Assembly: GCF_000430825.1 (NCBI RefSeq)
Contig: NZ_AUMT01000015.1
Span: 1 to 64,000 of the forward strand
DNA: 64,000 bases
DNA from: Chryseobacterium daeguense DSM 19388
GTDB taxonomy: Bacteria; Bacteroidota; Bacteroidia; Flavobacteriales; Weeksellaceae
Reading direction: 5' to 3'
Shown here: piece by piece, positions 25,296 through 33,704 of the stretch
Layout: every line of letters begins with the position of its first letter
How positions within the stretch are numbered: the first letter of the stretch is position 1
Program-made: the position numbers and the translations under genes
The notes under the pieces: model-generated
The model's input: only the letters and a program-made list of their open reading frames with translations
Database searches by the model: none
Told to the model about the DNA's origin: nothing

Positions 25296-26234
25296 TTAAA
25301 TAACAAATTTACTACTAATTGATTGATGCTCATGAACCATCTTCATAACGTCCGCAAATAATGGGGCGCAAGATAGCACTTTTATTTTAGATGACAAATT
25401 ATTTTTCACAGGAATTGAGTCAGTTACAATAACTTCTAAAATTTTAGAGTTCTCGATATTCTCATAAGCCTTTCCGGAAAGCACTCCGTGAGTAGCCATT
25501 GCTCTTACGGATTTTGCCCCTTTTTCCATAAGGATGTCCGCAGCTTTGCAAAGCGTTCCCGCAGTATCGATCATGTCATCAATAAGGATCACGTTTTTCC
25601 CTTCCACATCCCCGATAAGGAACATTTCTTCTACAACGTTTGCTTTTTTTCTTTCCTTATAAGCAATTACTACTTCTGCACCAAGGTGGCCGGCATAGTT
25701 TTTCGCTCTTTTTGCACCTCCCATATCCGGAGAAGCGATCGTAAGGTTTTCAAGATTCAGGTTTCTGATGTAATCCACGAAAATCGTAGATGCATACAGA
25801 TGATCCACCGGAATTTCGAAGAATCCCTGAATCTGGTCTGCGTGAAGATCCATTGTCATCACCCTCGTAGCACCTGCAGCTGTTAAAAGATTAGCAACCA
25901 ATTTTGCCCCGATAGGTGCTCTAGGCTGGTCTTTTCTGTCTTGTCTTGCAAGCCCGAAGTAAGGAAGTACTACTGTAATGCTTTTAGCAGAAGCTCTTTT
26001 CGCAGCATCAATCATTAAAAGAAGCTCTAATAAATTGTCTGCTGGAGGAAATGTAGATCCAATCAGGAAAACTCTTCCTCCTCTTACAGATTCATCTAAA
26101 ACGGGCTCAAATTCTCCGTCGCTGAACTCCTGAAAGTTGATTTTTCCTAATTCCTGCCCATAATGCTGGGCAATTTTCTCTGCCAAGTCCTTACTCGTCC
26201 TTGTACAAAATAGATAACTTAACTGATCGGCCAT
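25296..26234 (-). CDS. prs: Ribose-phosphate pyrophosphokinase
   Basis: This 312-residue cytoplasmic enzyme makes PRPP from ribose-5-phosphate and ATP for nucleotide, His and Trp synthesis. LYASTIFVDYIRN follows the catalytic flexible region (VMTMDLHADQIQGFFEIPVD, about residues 127-146), and the PRPP-binding loop NVILIDDMIDTAGTLCKAAD lies at about 214-233. FFARQDRKD-type ATP contact appears here as FGLARQDRKDQPRAPIGAKL. Upstream of rplY as in many bacteria. Confidence 0.97.
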   Translation of the reverse strand: MADQLSYLFCTRTSKDLAEKIAQHYGQELGKINFQEFSDGEFEPVLDESVRGGRVFLIGSTFPPADNLLELLLMIDAAKRASAKSITVVLPYFGLARQDRKDQPRAPIGAKLVANLLTAAGATRVMTMDLHADQIQGFFEIPVDHLYASTIFVDYIRNLNLENLTIASPDMGGAKRAKNYAGHLGAEVVIAYKERKKANVVEEMFLIGDVEGKNVILIDDMIDTAGTLCKAADILMEKGAKSVRAMATHGVLSGKAYENIENSKILEVIVTDSIPVKNNLSSKIKVLSCAPLFADVMKMVHEHQSISSKFVI

Positions 26235-26255
26235 TTTTACTTTTTAAAGATTTTG

Positions 26256-26263
26256 CAAATTTA
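26256..26263 (-). promoter_or_regulatory. -7 box of prs
   Basis: TAAATTTG on the minus strand; its first bases touch the T run of the terminator just upstream. Confidence 0.65.
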
Positions 26264-26293
26264 AAAAAAAACCACAAGATTTACTCCTGTGGC
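26264..26293 (-). terminator. Intrinsic terminator of the SGNH lipoprotein gene
   Basis: On the minus strand CCACA-type arms (TGTGG/CCACA at 26272-26276 and 26288-26292) close a hairpin followed by eight or nine T, abutting the prs promoter. Confidence 0.75.
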
Positions 26294-26316
26294 TTCTCAA
26301 TTTTTATTTCTAAATA

Positions 26317-27849
26317 TTAAGGGAATTTTACACCCGAATATTTATTAGGATCTACCTGTGGAAGTGTAGACTTGTATTTATCATTAATTGATTTTATGAA
26401 TTCATTAGCAATTAAAGCATATCCTCTTCCGGTAAGGTGAACACCATCTAACGAGAAGGTTCCTCCTGTAACGAACTTCGCAGTATATTTTACTCCGTCA
26501 AAAGAAATTCCTGACTGCCCGTTAAGCTCAATCATCTTCTTATTTGCATCTACAAATGCCAATCCATACGTATCAGCAAGTGTTTTGATTGAAGAATTGT
26601 AAGCATCAACTGCCGTTTTCACTGTTGCAGCCTCTGTTTTCGTCAATACATGCTGATTTTGCAATGGATAAGAGATCCCGTATACATTTACCGGAGATGG
26701 AGCTCCCGGAGCTGTTGTCCCGATTAATGATCTTGTTGTAAGAAGGATATAATCATCTGCCGTCGTCTGTCTTGCCTGCCCGAATATTTGCCCGAAAGCA
26801 GTTGCAGTCGGCAATCCTAAAGAAGGCGTTAAAGCGGCTGTAAGCTGTGCGGAAAGATTCGGAAGAGATTCATCTTTAATTAAAACAGGGTTTGAAGCTG
26901 TAGAAGAAAGCAGATTAATTCTGTCTCCTGCCCCAAATGCCGTAAGAGCCTGCTTTAATGGCCCATATAAACTTGTATTAAGCGTTGCAAGGTTTGCACC
27001 CAATGCTGCAGGCGTCAAGGGATTGTAAGGCACTGTTGTAAAATACGGAATAGAAGTTACATAAGGAATATTAGCAATAACCCCTTTTGTAGCACCTCCG
27101 GCTTTCAATTTGTCTAAACCGGCTTTGATAGATCCGGCAACTACATTCGGATCCGAAATATCATTCGGTCCATAGGTTGCAGGGTTTGTATTTCCTGCCT
27201 GGTTTGTACCCATCCCACCACTTGTAGCATAACTTAAAACATCATTATTTCCGATCCAGTAAGAAAAGAATGTAGGTTGTTTTGCTACCGCATCATCAAT
27301 TACTGTAGAAGTATTGCTTGAAGAGAATCTTGCATAATAAGGATTGGCCGTTCCCAAAAGGATCCCTGAAGGATTTCCATATCCCGGAGCTACCAGGTGA
27401 AATGATTTTGCACCAGGAACCCCGAAATTATTTAAAGGACCGGTTACTTTATTCAACACATTTGTAGTAGGTGTTCCAGATACATTCATGATATCCGGAG
27501 AACCGTTCGTAAATGATTTTATATAAAGTTTTGTACCTTGGATAACATTTCCTGCCAAAACAAGACCACCGTTATTATCCGCCATTAGAGGCTGTACGAA
27601 ATTCCCCCCGCCCGCAAGCTTCATCTGGCCGGCTATAATGTTCGGATAAGACTCATTCTGGCCGTCAATATATAAAGCATTATCTCTATATCCCGATGTC
27701 AAAGAGTTTCCTATGGATACATAATTGGAAAAGTTGGCCTCTCCGGCAGTAACAACAATGTCTCTTACGTCATTATCAAAATCATCCTCACAGCTCGTTG
27801 TAAAAAGCAGAGCGGAAATCGCAAGTGTAGAAATTATAATTTTTTTCAT
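26317..27849 (-). CDS. SGNH/GDSL-type hydrolase lipoprotein
   Basis: The product is 510 residues from ATG 27849; the TTG three codons upstream is less likely. The signal peptide ends in a lipobox (FTTSC, Cys about 20). Block I reads SIGNSLTSG (family GDSL, with Asn for Asp; Ser is the nucleophile), block III reads WIGNNDVLSYA, and block V reads DGVHLTGRGYALIANE with the Asp-x-x-His pair. This makes an esterase or lipase-like serine hydrolase at the outer membrane. The large Gly/Ala/Pro-rich insert is typical for Bacteroidota. It begins 9 bases after the FadL-like porin stop, so they share a transcript and may handle lipids together. Confidence 0.85.
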   Translation of the reverse strand: MKKIIISTLAISALLFTTSCEDDFDNDVRDIVVTAGEANFSNYVSIGNSLTSGYRDNALYIDGQNESYPNIIAGQMKLAGGGNFVQPLMADNNGGLVLAGNVIQGTKLYIKSFTNGSPDIMNVSGTPTTNVLNKVTGPLNNFGVPGAKSFHLVAPGYGNPSGILLGTANPYYARFSSSNTSTVIDDAVAKQPTFFSYWIGNNDVLSYATSGGMGTNQAGNTNPATYGPNDISDPNVVAGSIKAGLDKLKAGGATKGVIANIPYVTSIPYFTTVPYNPLTPAALGANLATLNTSLYGPLKQALTAFGAGDRINLLSSTASNPVLIKDESLPNLSAQLTAALTPSLGLPTATAFGQIFGQARQTTADDYILLTTRSLIGTTAPGAPSPVNVYGISYPLQNQHVLTKTEAATVKTAVDAYNSSIKTLADTYGLAFVDANKKMIELNGQSGISFDGVKYTAKFVTGGTFSLDGVHLTGRGYALIANEFIKSINDKYKSTLPQVDPNKYSGVKFP

Positions 27850-27858
27850 ATTCTTCAA

Positions 27859-29091
27859 TTAAAATGGGTTATAAGATAAACCTAAACCTAAATAGAACGC
27901 TGTAGCTTTAGCCTGTCCGTAAAAGCCAAGCCCTGCATTTTTCACGTCTCTTGCCTGAGGCATTGCATATCCTCCTGCAATATCAACTCCGAATTGCTTT
28001 AATTTAAATCCAACCCCTCCAGTCACTACATAAGTATTAAATGAAGGTGTTTCCGGAATAAAGTTTTCATCAGAATAAGGAGATTCATCATAATATGCTC
28101 CTAAACGTCCGTAGATCATACTGCTGAATGCATATTGAGTTCCCAATCTGAATGTTTTCGCATTTCTGAAATTCTTAGGAGAAACCAACACGGTAGGATC
28201 TGCCTGATTTCCGACAGGTGCCTTTTCAAAATCAAGGGTAAGCTTGCTGTATCGCTCCCATCCATGATAGTTGAAGTCTGCGGAGATCTGCCATTTTGGA
28301 GTTACTTTATATGTTAAACCAATCGTATATTCTTCTACCAAAGGCAATGTAGCTGTAAAATTATCCTGTCCTGAAGCATCTAATCCAAGCAACGGATAAA
28401 TTGTCGGCGATACATTAAAGGTAGCCTTTCCGTTTTTAGCCTTCATATCAACAGGCGAACGGTACGCAACACTTACATCCAGTTTCGGGTCCGGTCTGAA
28501 ATAGAAACCGAAGCTATATCCGTGGCCGCTTGCTTTTTCGTCATTAATATTAAGTGTACCTCCGAATTGAGTTACTGCTTTATCCCAATCTACTTTTCCT
28601 TTTGCATAGATGTAGCTCGCCCCGAAAGCCAGCCAGTCATTAAATTTATAGGAAACCATGGGCTGGAAATAGAAACTCTTCAGCTCAAGCTTCTGCACCA
28701 TTTCTCTTCCTTCCCAGTCATTTGGCCATTCAATAGTACTACCAAAAGGTGTGGAAAAACTGAAACCAATTGATAATTTGTCAATCGGCTTATAAGCAAT
28801 CGCAGCATAGATCGGCGTTCCCATCGGGTTATCAGTCTCAGTGCTCTGCAAAGTATTCAGATTCTGAAAAGTAACCTTATTGCTCGCTCCAAATCCTCCG
28901 GCAACAATACTTAGTTTCGAAGGAATGAATGACATACCCGCAGGATTGAAGAATGCCACACTCGCATCTTCAGCATGCGCACTGGTATGTGCCATCGCCA
29001 ATTGCTTTACCCCCTGCAGAGAAACCCTGAAGCCTCCTGCGTAAGATAGAACACCTGCCAATAATGCAGTTGATACTAATATTTTTTTCAT
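27859..29091 (-). CDS. OmpP1/FadL/TodX-family outer-membrane transporter
   Basis: This 410-residue protein has a signal peptide (about residues 1-18) and a 14-strand-type beta-barrel pattern ending in aromatic YNPF. The N-terminal hatch matches the family: GGFRVSLQGVKQLAMAHTSA, then DASVAFFNPAGMSFIP. FadL proteins pass hydrophobic compounds such as long-chain fatty acids across the outer membrane by lateral diffusion. The gene leads a two-gene transcript with the SGNH lipoprotein. Confidence 0.92.
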   Translation of the reverse strand: MKKILVSTALLAGVLSYAGGFRVSLQGVKQLAMAHTSAHAEDASVAFFNPAGMSFIPSKLSIVAGGFGASNKVTFQNLNTLQSTETDNPMGTPIYAAIAYKPIDKLSIGFSFSTPFGSTIEWPNDWEGREMVQKLELKSFYFQPMVSYKFNDWLAFGASYIYAKGKVDWDKAVTQFGGTLNINDEKASGHGYSFGFYFRPDPKLDVSVAYRSPVDMKAKNGKATFNVSPTIYPLLGLDASGQDNFTATLPLVEEYTIGLTYKVTPKWQISADFNYHGWERYSKLTLDFEKAPVGNQADPTVLVSPKNFRNAKTFRLGTQYAFSSMIYGRLGAYYDESPYSDENFIPETPSFNTYVVTGGVGFKLKQFGVDIAGGYAMPQARDVKNAGLGFYGQAKATAFYLGLGLSYNPF

Positions 29092-29110
29092 AGACTATTA
29101 TTATATAACC

Positions 29111-29118
29111 CAAATATA
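29111..29118 (-). promoter_or_regulatory. -7 box of the FadL-like gene
   Basis: TATATTTG on the minus strand, about 20 bases before the ATG at 29091. Confidence 0.6.
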
Positions 29119-29336
29119 AAATTATTTTGGTTACCCCTGTTAATAAATCATAAATTTTTAAACAATATGAACAAAGAAAATTATGTTTAAAATAACACTT
29201 TTTGCAAAACAACGCTAATCACATCGTTGTGAGATGGTTAATAGAATTTATGTTAATATTCTTATTTTTTGTTTAACATTAAACATCTGAATTTCTTAAT
29301 ATTTGATTATTTTAGACCTCATAAAGATAAAAATCA

Positions 29337-29344
29337 TAAATTTG
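29337..29344 (+). promoter_or_regulatory. -7 box of the ricT-gldH-PBP1A operon
   Basis: TAAATTTG lies 19 bases ahead of the ATG at 29364, in a 270-base divergent spacer that otherwise shows no gene. Confidence 0.65.
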
Positions 29345-29363
29345 CAAATTAAATATATAATAT

Positions 29364-30788
29364 ATGAGTTGTGGATGTAAAACATCCGGCGATTCTGCAC
29401 ATTCTTGCGGACCCAAGAAGACCGCGAATGGCTGTGAAAATGTAAATACCTGTGGTAATAGTTATAAATTAAGTGTTTTTGACTGGCTTTCTAACATCAG
29501 CAACCCCGCATCAAACAGATGTGATGTTGTGGAAGTTAGATTTAAAAATGACAGAAAATCGTTTTTTAAAAATATAAATAATATCCCGTTACACATAGGT
29601 AGTGTAGTTACAGTAGAATCAAGTCCCGGACATGATGTAGGTGTGGTAAGTCTCACCGGAGAATTGGTAAAGATTCAGATGAAAAAGAAGAAATTTTCTG
29701 AAGAATCTGCCCTTAAAATATACAGACAGGCCAACCAGAAAGACTTAGAAGTCTGGCAGGAAGCCCGTAAAAAAGAAGATAACATAAAAATAGAAGCCCG
29801 AAAAATAGCACACAGGCTTGGTCTTGAAATGAAGATCACCGATGTGGAATATCAGGGTGATGCTTCAAAGGTAACATTTTATTATACTGCCGACAACCGA
29901 GTGGATTTCAGGCAGTTAATCAAAGAGTACGCCGGAGCTTTCCGTACGAAAATCGATATGAAACAGATCGGTTTCAGACAGGAAGCTGCAAAAGTGGGCG
30001 GAATCGGGTCTTGTGGAAGAGAGCTATGCTGCTCTACATGGCTTACGGATTTCAGATCTGTTAATACCAATGTTGCAAGATATCAGCAGCTAAGCATTAA
30101 TCCTCAGAAACTTGCGGGACAGTGCGGAAAGCTGAAATGCTGTCTTAACTATGAATTAGACAGTTACCTTGATGCTCTAAGTAATTTTCCTTCTTCTTCA
30201 ACTACTTTGGATACGGAAAAAGGAAGAGCTTTCTGTATAAAAATTGATGTTTTCAAAAAGAAAATGTGGTTTGCTTATGTAGACAGCTCTATCGCATGGT
30301 ATGACTTTGACATTGATTTGGTTAAAAAATTAATTGCAAAAAACAAACGCGGCGAAAAAATCCTTCCTCTTGAAGATCTGAAGCAGCCGGAAGCTCCTTT
30401 TGCGAGCATTGATCTTATTCAGGAGAACAATGTAGACCGTTTCGAGAAGAAAAACAGGGGAAATAACAGGAATAAAAATCAAAACAGACCGAATAACAAT
30501 CAGAACAATCAAAATCAGCAGGGTCAAAAGAAAAACAGCAACAGACCTGAAAGACAAGACCGTCCTGAGAGAAATGAAAGATCTGAAAGACCTCAGAAAC
30601 AGGAAAGACCGCAACAAAATGCAAATGCAAACGCCAGCAACCAGCCGAGACAGCAAAAGCCTCAGCAGCCCAAAGCACAGCTGGAAAAAGTAGATGCAGC
30701 CGTTAATCCTGATCCTGAGAAAAAAGCAAACCCGAACAAGAAAAAATTCAAAAAGAAGTTTCCTCCAAAAAAAGACAACAATGCGTAA
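29364..30788 (+). CDS. PSP1/RicT-like regulatory iron-sulfur protein
   Basis: The product is 474 residues. After a Cys-rich N-terminus (MSCGCKTSG...CGNSYKLSVFDWLSN), residues about 55-270 carry the PSP1 domain. It includes the Cys cluster GGIGSCGRELCCSTWL (about 213-228) and LAGQCGKLKCCLNYE (about 252-266), which in Bacillus RicT (YaaT) bind Fe-S clusters. RicT with RicA and RicF promotes RNA processing. The C-terminal 110 residues are low-complexity Asn/Gln/Arg/Pro/Lys and likely disordered. The last 8 bases overlap gldH. Near-identical gene order with gldH is, as I recall, common in flavobacteria. Confidence 0.85.
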   Translation: MSCGCKTSGDSAHSCGPKKTANGCENVNTCGNSYKLSVFDWLSNISNPASNRCDVVEVRFKNDRKSFFKNINNIPLHIGSVVTVESSPGHDVGVVSLTGELVKIQMKKKKFSEESALKIYRQANQKDLEVWQEARKKEDNIKIEARKIAHRLGLEMKITDVEYQGDASKVTFYYTADNRVDFRQLIKEYAGAFRTKIDMKQIGFRQEAAKVGGIGSCGRELCCSTWLTDFRSVNTNVARYQQLSINPQKLAGQCGKLKCCLNYELDSYLDALSNFPSSSTTLDTEKGRAFCIKIDVFKKKMWFAYVDSSIAWYDFDIDLVKKLIAKNKRGEKILPLEDLKQPEAPFASIDLIQENNVDRFEKKNRGNNRNKNQNRPNNNQNNQNQQGQKKNSNRPERQDRPERNERSERPQKQERPQQNANANASNQPRQQKPQQPKAQLEKVDAAVNPDPEKKANPNKKKFKKKFPPKKDNNA

Positions 30789-31245
30789 AATTTTAGGATT
30801 ATTTACTCTTATCCTTTTCTTTAGCTGCAATTCTTCTTCTGAGGGAGAGGTAATAATGAATTCTGTCAACAGTAAATGGAATAAGAAAAGCGAACAAAAA
30901 TTTAATCTTGAAATTTCAGATCCGCAAAATCCTAAAAATATTATATTTGTTGTAAGAAATAACAATGATTATCCGTACAGCAATGTAAGATTTATTGTCA
31001 ATTTCACCGACCTTCAAAGCAAGAAAAAACAAACAGATACCCTGAACTATGTTTTGGCAAAACCAAACGGAGAGTGGCTTGGTACAGGATTTGGTGACAC
31101 GAAGGAAACTTTATTTCAGTATAAGCTGAATTATAAATTTCCGGCAAAAGGAAAGTATGAAATCGGCGTATCTCAGGCAATGAGAAACGACAACCTTCCG
31201 GGAATTGAAGATATTGGAGTAAAAATTGAAACGGCTAAACCGTAA
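30781..31245 (+). CDS. gldH: Gliding-motility lipoprotein GldH
   Basis: This is a 154-residue lipoprotein starting MRKILGLFTLILFFSCNSSS, with the lipidated Cys at about residue 16. The start at 30781 is chosen because it gives this signal peptide; an upstream ATG at 30694 lies inside ricT. The mature part, with SDPQNPKNIIFVVRNNNDYP and YPYSNVRFIVNFTD, matches GldH, a lipoprotein required with GldB, D and J for gliding and for T9SS function. It overlaps ricT by 8 bases, and PBP1A starts 6 bases after its stop. Confidence 0.85.
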   Translation: MRKILGLFTLILFFSCNSSSEGEVIMNSVNSKWNKKSEQKFNLEISDPQNPKNIIFVVRNNNDYPYSNVRFIVNFTDLQSKKKQTDTLNYVLAKPNGEWLGTGFGDTKETLFQYKLNYKFPAKGKYEIGVSQAMRNDNLPGIEDIGVKIETAKP

Positions 31246-31251
31246 TCATCA

Positions 31252-33630
31252 ATGGAAGAAAACAAACAAAACACAGGAAATAAAGGGAAAACTTTCCCGC
31301 TTCCTCCCAAAAAGAGAAATACCGCCTGGAAGAGGTGGGTAAAATTTATCTGGATAGGACTTATTGCTCTCATATTAGGAATTTCAGGACTTTTCTTTGC
31401 TGTTTCCCAGGGTTTTCTTGGAGAAATGCCGGATGTAAAGGAGCTTGAAAATCCGGACATTTATGTGGCCTCTGAAATCTATTCGTCAGACGGTGTTTTA
31501 TTAGGTAAGTTTGAAAAAGAGAAGACGCAGCCTATTGTTTATAAAGACCTTCCTCCTTTCCTTGTTTACGCTTTACAGGCTAAAGAAGATGAGCGTTTTA
31601 AGGAGCACTCGGGGATTGATCTGCAGTCTGTTGCCAGAGCCGTAGTATATGGTGGCGGACGAGGTGGTGGTTCTACCATTACCCAGCAGCTGGCTAAATT
31701 ACTTTTCACAAACGGAGCTTCTCAGAATAAGATTGAAAGAGCTTTCCAGAAATTAAAAGAATGGGTAGTGGCTGTAAGTCTTGAAAAAAGATATACGAAA
31801 GAAGAGATTGTAACCTTATATTTCAATAAGTTCGACTTTTTATACAACGCGAACGGAATTGAAATGGCATCAAGAATTTATTTTAACAAAAAAACTTCTG
31901 AGCTTACATTACCGGAAGCTGCAATGTTTGTTGCGATGCTGGAAAATCCGGTGAAAAACAACCCGATGAGAAATGCCGAAAGAGCAAAAGCCAGAAGGGA
32001 TGTTGTATTGGATCAGATGCTGAAAACCGGATATATCGATCAGGCTACTTTCGAAAAAGCTGTTTCTACTCCTATTACGCTTGATTATCACCCGATCAAA
32101 AATATTAATGATGATTATTCCGCTTATTATAAGTTTTACTTAAAAAAGGAAATTGATAATTATCTTAAGGATTACGAAAAAGAAAACGGTAAAAAATTAA
32201 ACCTTTACAAAGACGGTTTAAAAATATATGTAACCCTTGATTCCAAAATGCAGAAATATGCTGAAGAAGCAATCAAGGAACACTTAACCGACCTTCAGAA
32301 AAGATTTGATGCAGAGCAGAGAGGCAGAAAAAACAGGCCTTTCTATTATCTGACAGACAAACAAATCAATCAGGTAATGGTTCAGGCGATGAAAAGAACC
32401 GGACGTTACAAGCAGTTGAAAGCAGCTGGCGTTTCTGAAGATTCCATCATGCTTGAATTCAAAAAACCGATCAAAACATCTCGTTTTACATGGGCAGGTG
32501 AAGAAGAGGTGGAAATGTCTCCTTGGGATTCCATCAGATATCACAAGCAAATTGCTCAGGCAGGCTTAATGTCAATGGTTCCGGGAACAGGCGAGATTAA
32601 AGCATGGGTGGGAGGTATTGACTGGCAGCACTTCCAGTATGATCACATTAAACAGGGAAAAAGACAGGTAGGTTCCACATTTAAGCCTTTCGTGTACGCA
32701 ACGGCAATCATGAAACTTGGGTTAACTCCTTGTTCAGCGGTATCAAACGGTACTTATGATCATAAAGGATGGCATGTACCGGGAAGAGGCGGAATGCTGA
32801 CTTTAAAGGATGCTTTAGCTCACTCTCAAAACCCTGTTGCAGCCAGATTAATCGAAATGACAGGCGTAGATGCCGTTATCCAGACCGCAAGAGATCTTGG
32901 GGTAACAGAGGAGATACCTAGAAATAATACCATTGCATTAGGTTCATCAGATATTACAATCTACGAAATGTTAGGAGCTTACAGTACTTTTGCCAACTAT
33001 GGTAACTACAATAAGCCGGAAATGATCTGGAGGATTGAAGATGCCAACGGTAGAGTAATTAAGGAAGTAAATGTAGATCCTAAAGAAGTTATGAACCCAA
33101 TGTACGCTTACACCATGATTGAGCTTATGAAAGGTGTGGCACAATTCGGTACAGCATCCGGAGAATTGGGAAGAAAAGGAATTTCCAAAGATGTTGAAAT
33201 TGCAGGTAAAACCGGAACTACTCAGAACAACTCAGATGGTTGGTTTATGGGAATTACTCCAAAACTGGCAACAGGAGCCTGGGTAGGCTGGGAAGACAGG
33301 GCAACCCACTTCTTTGGGACAGGTGAAGGTCAGGGTGCAAAAATGGCATTGCCAATCTGGGCTATCTTCATGAAGAAAGTCTGGGCAGATAAGAGTCTGG
33401 GAATTTCACCGGAAGACAAATTTGTAAAACCTTCAGAATGGAAAGACGGATGTTCAGACCTTAAGGGAATGGGCTCAGGATATGGAGACGACGGAGGATT
33501 ACAAACCATAGATGAGATTAAAAATCCAAAACCGGCAGAGCCTGCAACCCCTAAAAACAATTCAGGTAAAAAAGAAGAGAACATCAATGAAAACCTGAAC
33601 ACAGGTGAAGAAATAGACTTCAATAAATAA
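31252..33630 (+). CDS. mrcA: Class A penicillin-binding protein (PBP1A type)
   Basis: This 792-residue bifunctional enzyme is anchored by one transmembrane helix (about residues 28-52). The glycosyltransferase domain has EDERFKEHSGID (catalytic Glu about 112-114) and GGGSTITQQLAKLLF. The transpeptidase domain has QVGSTFKPFVYAT (Ser about 474), SQNPVAARL (SxN, about 524) and AGKTGTTQNNSDGWFMG (KTG, about 652). It polymerises and cross-links peptidoglycan in the periplasm. The C-terminal 60 residues are charged and low-complexity. Operon partner of ricT and gldH. Confidence 0.96.
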   Translation: MEENKQNTGNKGKTFPLPPKKRNTAWKRWVKFIWIGLIALILGISGLFFAVSQGFLGEMPDVKELENPDIYVASEIYSSDGVLLGKFEKEKTQPIVYKDLPPFLVYALQAKEDERFKEHSGIDLQSVARAVVYGGGRGGGSTITQQLAKLLFTNGASQNKIERAFQKLKEWVVAVSLEKRYTKEEIVTLYFNKFDFLYNANGIEMASRIYFNKKTSELTLPEAAMFVAMLENPVKNNPMRNAERAKARRDVVLDQMLKTGYIDQATFEKAVSTPITLDYHPIKNINDDYSAYYKFYLKKEIDNYLKDYEKENGKKLNLYKDGLKIYVTLDSKMQKYAEEAIKEHLTDLQKRFDAEQRGRKNRPFYYLTDKQINQVMVQAMKRTGRYKQLKAAGVSEDSIMLEFKKPIKTSRFTWAGEEEVEMSPWDSIRYHKQIAQAGLMSMVPGTGEIKAWVGGIDWQHFQYDHIKQGKRQVGSTFKPFVYATAIMKLGLTPCSAVSNGTYDHKGWHVPGRGGMLTLKDALAHSQNPVAARLIEMTGVDAVIQTARDLGVTEEIPRNNTIALGSSDITIYEMLGAYSTFANYGNYNKPEMIWRIEDANGRVIKEVNVDPKEVMNPMYAYTMIELMKGVAQFGTASGELGRKGISKDVEIAGKTGTTQNNSDGWFMGITPKLATGAWVGWEDRATHFFGTGEGQGAKMALPIWAIFMKKVWADKSLGISPEDKFVKPSEWKDGCSDLKGMGSGYGDDGGLQTIDEIKNPKPAEPATPKNNSGKKEENINENLNTGEEIDFNK

Positions 33631-33649
33631 ATTCTCTTTTAGAATACAT

Positions 33650-33680
33650 AAGACCTTTCAATGATTTGGAAGGTCTTTTC
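33650..33680 (+). terminator. Intrinsic terminator after PBP1A
   Basis: AAGACCTT (33650-33657) pairs with AAGGTCTT (33670-33677) and is followed by TTTC and more T. Confidence 0.8.
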
Positions 33681-33692
33681 TTTTATAATTAA

Positions 33693-33700
33693 TATCTTTG
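33693..33700 (+). promoter_or_regulatory. -7 box of selO, immediately before the start codon
   Basis: TATCTTTG ends only 4 bases before the selO ATG (33705), so the message should begin at or next to the start codon. Confidence 0.6.
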
Positions 33701-33704
33701 AAGT

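Noticed and set aside
30330..30965. Minus-strand frame of 211 codons with hydrophobic stretches
   Set aside because: It is antisense to the Asn/Gln/Arg-rich tail of the RicT-like protein, which produces Leu/Phe/Val runs on the other strand.
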